Assembly (NCBI GenBank): GCA_018268605.1
Contig: JAFDWG010000329.1
Location: 1-33,098 of the forward strand
Length of the DNA: 33,098 nucleotides
Direction of reading: 5' to 3'
Source: Actinomycetota bacterium
GTDB taxonomy: Bacteria; Actinomycetota; Thermoleophilia; Solirubrobacterales; 70-9
The first letter of the stretch is position 1, and every line of letters starts with the position of its first letter. Shown piece by piece: positions 32,173-33,098 of this stretch. Below the pieces are notes generated by a model. It was given only the letters and a program-made list of their open reading frames with translations. It had not been told where the DNA came from and did no database searches. The position numbers and the translations under genes are program-made.

Positions 32173-33098
32173 GGCCCGGCACCGGCGGGGCGGCGGCACC
32201 GAGCTCGAGGTGCTCCACCACTTCGGCGGCGACGCCTTCGGCGAAGCCCATCACCGAGTCGCCGTTCAAGAGGTACGGATAGATCTGGGCGTTGGAGGCG
32301 AGGGCCAGGCCCTCCACCCCGGGCCAGATCGGCGCCATCTCGAGCGGCCGGCCGTCGCCGCGCAGCTGGTGGACCGGCTCGACCAGGCGCGCCCGCTGGA
32401 CGGTCCAGTCGACCACCTCGTCGCGGTTGAAGCCGGGTGAGAGCCGCGCCAGGTAATCGGTGAAGCGGGTGTAGATCGACTCGTCGTCCTCTGACTGCTC
32501 CGGCGCGTCAGGCGCGCAGTACTTGGGCATGTAGACGAGGGTGTGGCCGTCGGTGTGGTCGGTGCCCACCACCTGCGTCGTCTCCACCGTCGAGGTCAGC
32601 GGCGTGTCCTCGACGATGTTGACCGCGTAGTAGGGCAGCAGCGAGCGCCTGGTCTTGACGATCACGCAGACGCAGCCGAGCCAACGCTCCGGGTAGGGCG
32701 CAAGCAGGCCCTGATGGCGCTCCGGCAGCAGGAACCGCAGGGCGGGCGGCTGCAGGGTCGGGATCGTCAGGTCGAAGTACATCGATTCGCCGTCGAGCTC
32801 CACGCCCGTGACCGCGCCGTCGGCATCGGTGACGAGCCCGGTGACCGGCGCGTCGGTGACGATCTCCACGCCGAGGCGCCGCGCCCGGTGGGCGATCGCG
32901 TCGACCAGTCGCTGGTGCCCGCCGACGATGTGACCCATCGCCTCGCCGCCGCCCTTACCGGAGGCCTTCTTGTCGCGCGCTCCGGACATCCGCCGCGTGC
33001 GGGCCCAGAGGTAGGTCGCGGGCAGCCCCGAGGGGTCGCCGTCGAAGCGGGTCGCCAGCAGCGGCTTCCAGATCCGGTCGACCACCTGATCGCCGCAC
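32159..33098 (-). CDS. FAD-dependent amine-oxidase/protoporphyrinogen-oxidase-like protein, C-terminal part (partial)
   Basis: The frame is open from the right window edge to TGA at 32159-32161, about 312 residues. GTG at 33085 is probably internal, since the frame continues unbroken to the edge (CGDQVVDRIW). GGEAMGHIVGGHQRLVDAIA then LGVEIVTDAPVTGLVTDADG fits the substrate-domain region of the FAD amine oxidase/desaturase group. GLALASNAQIYPYLLNGDSV followed by GFAEGVAAEVVEHL matches its C-terminal FAD-contact helix. The N-terminal GxGxxG part lies outside. It leads the operon with the MFS gene. Substrate unknown; relatives act on porphyrinogens, carotenoids, amines or nucleotide-sugars. Confidence 0.85.
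   Translation of the reverse strand, partial: CGDQVVDRIWKPLLATRFDGDPSGLPATYLWARTRRMSGARDKKASGKGGGEAMGHIVGGHQRLVDAIAHRARRLGVEIVTDAPVTGLVTDADGAVTGVELDGESMYFDLTIPTLQPPALRFLLPERHQGLLAPYPERWLGCVCVIVKTRRSLLPYYAVNIVEDTPLTSTVETTQVVGTDHTDGHTLVYMPKYCAPDAPEQSEDDESIYTRFTDYLARLSPGFNRDEVVDWTVQRARLVEPVHQLRGDGRPLEMAPIWPGVEGLALASNAQIYPYLLNGDSVMGFAEGVAAEVVEHLELGAAAPPVPGHVPG

Overview
The window is a very GC-rich stretch with many 4-bp ATGA/GTGA/TTGA gene overlaps and GTG/TTG starts. It codes almost entirely for surface-polysaccharide assembly and large secreted proteins. Base composition, gene style and protein families suggest a soil actinobacterium, most likely of the Thermoleophilia/Solirubrobacterales type. 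That placement is an inference: no rRNA or marker gene is present. I see no tRNA, CRISPR array, phage gene, transposase or origin.

Left block (1-5823, + strand): the tail of a LuxR-type regulator, then a tightly packed polysaccharide operon. It holds a DegT-type sugar aminotransferase, a GT4 and a GT2 glycosyltransferase, a two-TM chain-length-determinant-like protein and a Wzy/O-antigen-ligase-like membrane protein. A convergent GT4-like gene (6366-7550, -) follows a 542-bp intergenic region full of inverted repeats. Next comes a Wzx-type flippase (7626-9161, +) that runs into a giant secreted protein (9151-17427). The giant has an N,N-dimethylformamidase-beta-like domain followed by ten PKD and five LamG-like domains.

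Middle block (17647-21921, +): three tandem paralogous secreted right-handed beta-helix proteins. The first follows a possible promoter and a structured leader. The third lies behind a 395-bp intergenic region with further large hairpins.

Right block (21902-29380): a stand-alone amino-acid-adenylation enzyme on the - strand diverges from a fully coupled five-gene + strand operon. The operon encodes a MurJ/Wzx-like flippase, a GT-C-like glycosyltransferase, a lone acyl carrier protein, a left-handed beta-helix acyltransferase and a large NodB-like deacetylase candidate. Together they look like a Dlt-like aminoacyl or acyl decoration module for an exported glycan. I found no MBOAT (DltB) gene here, so the transfer step is open. 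This is the best candidate for an undescribed system in the window.

Far right (29381-33098): a 538-bp convergent intergenic region carries two copies of a structured repeat whose central stems differ by compensatory changes. It is followed by a - strand operon of an FAD-dependent amine-oxidase-like protein (cut by the window edge), an MFS transporter and a membrane-anchored beta-propeller-like protein. The intergenic hairpin elements at 5.9-6.3 kb, 20.4-20.65 kb and 29.4-29.9 kb share short sequence blocks and appear to form one or two related repeat families. They are the most unusual non-coding signal.
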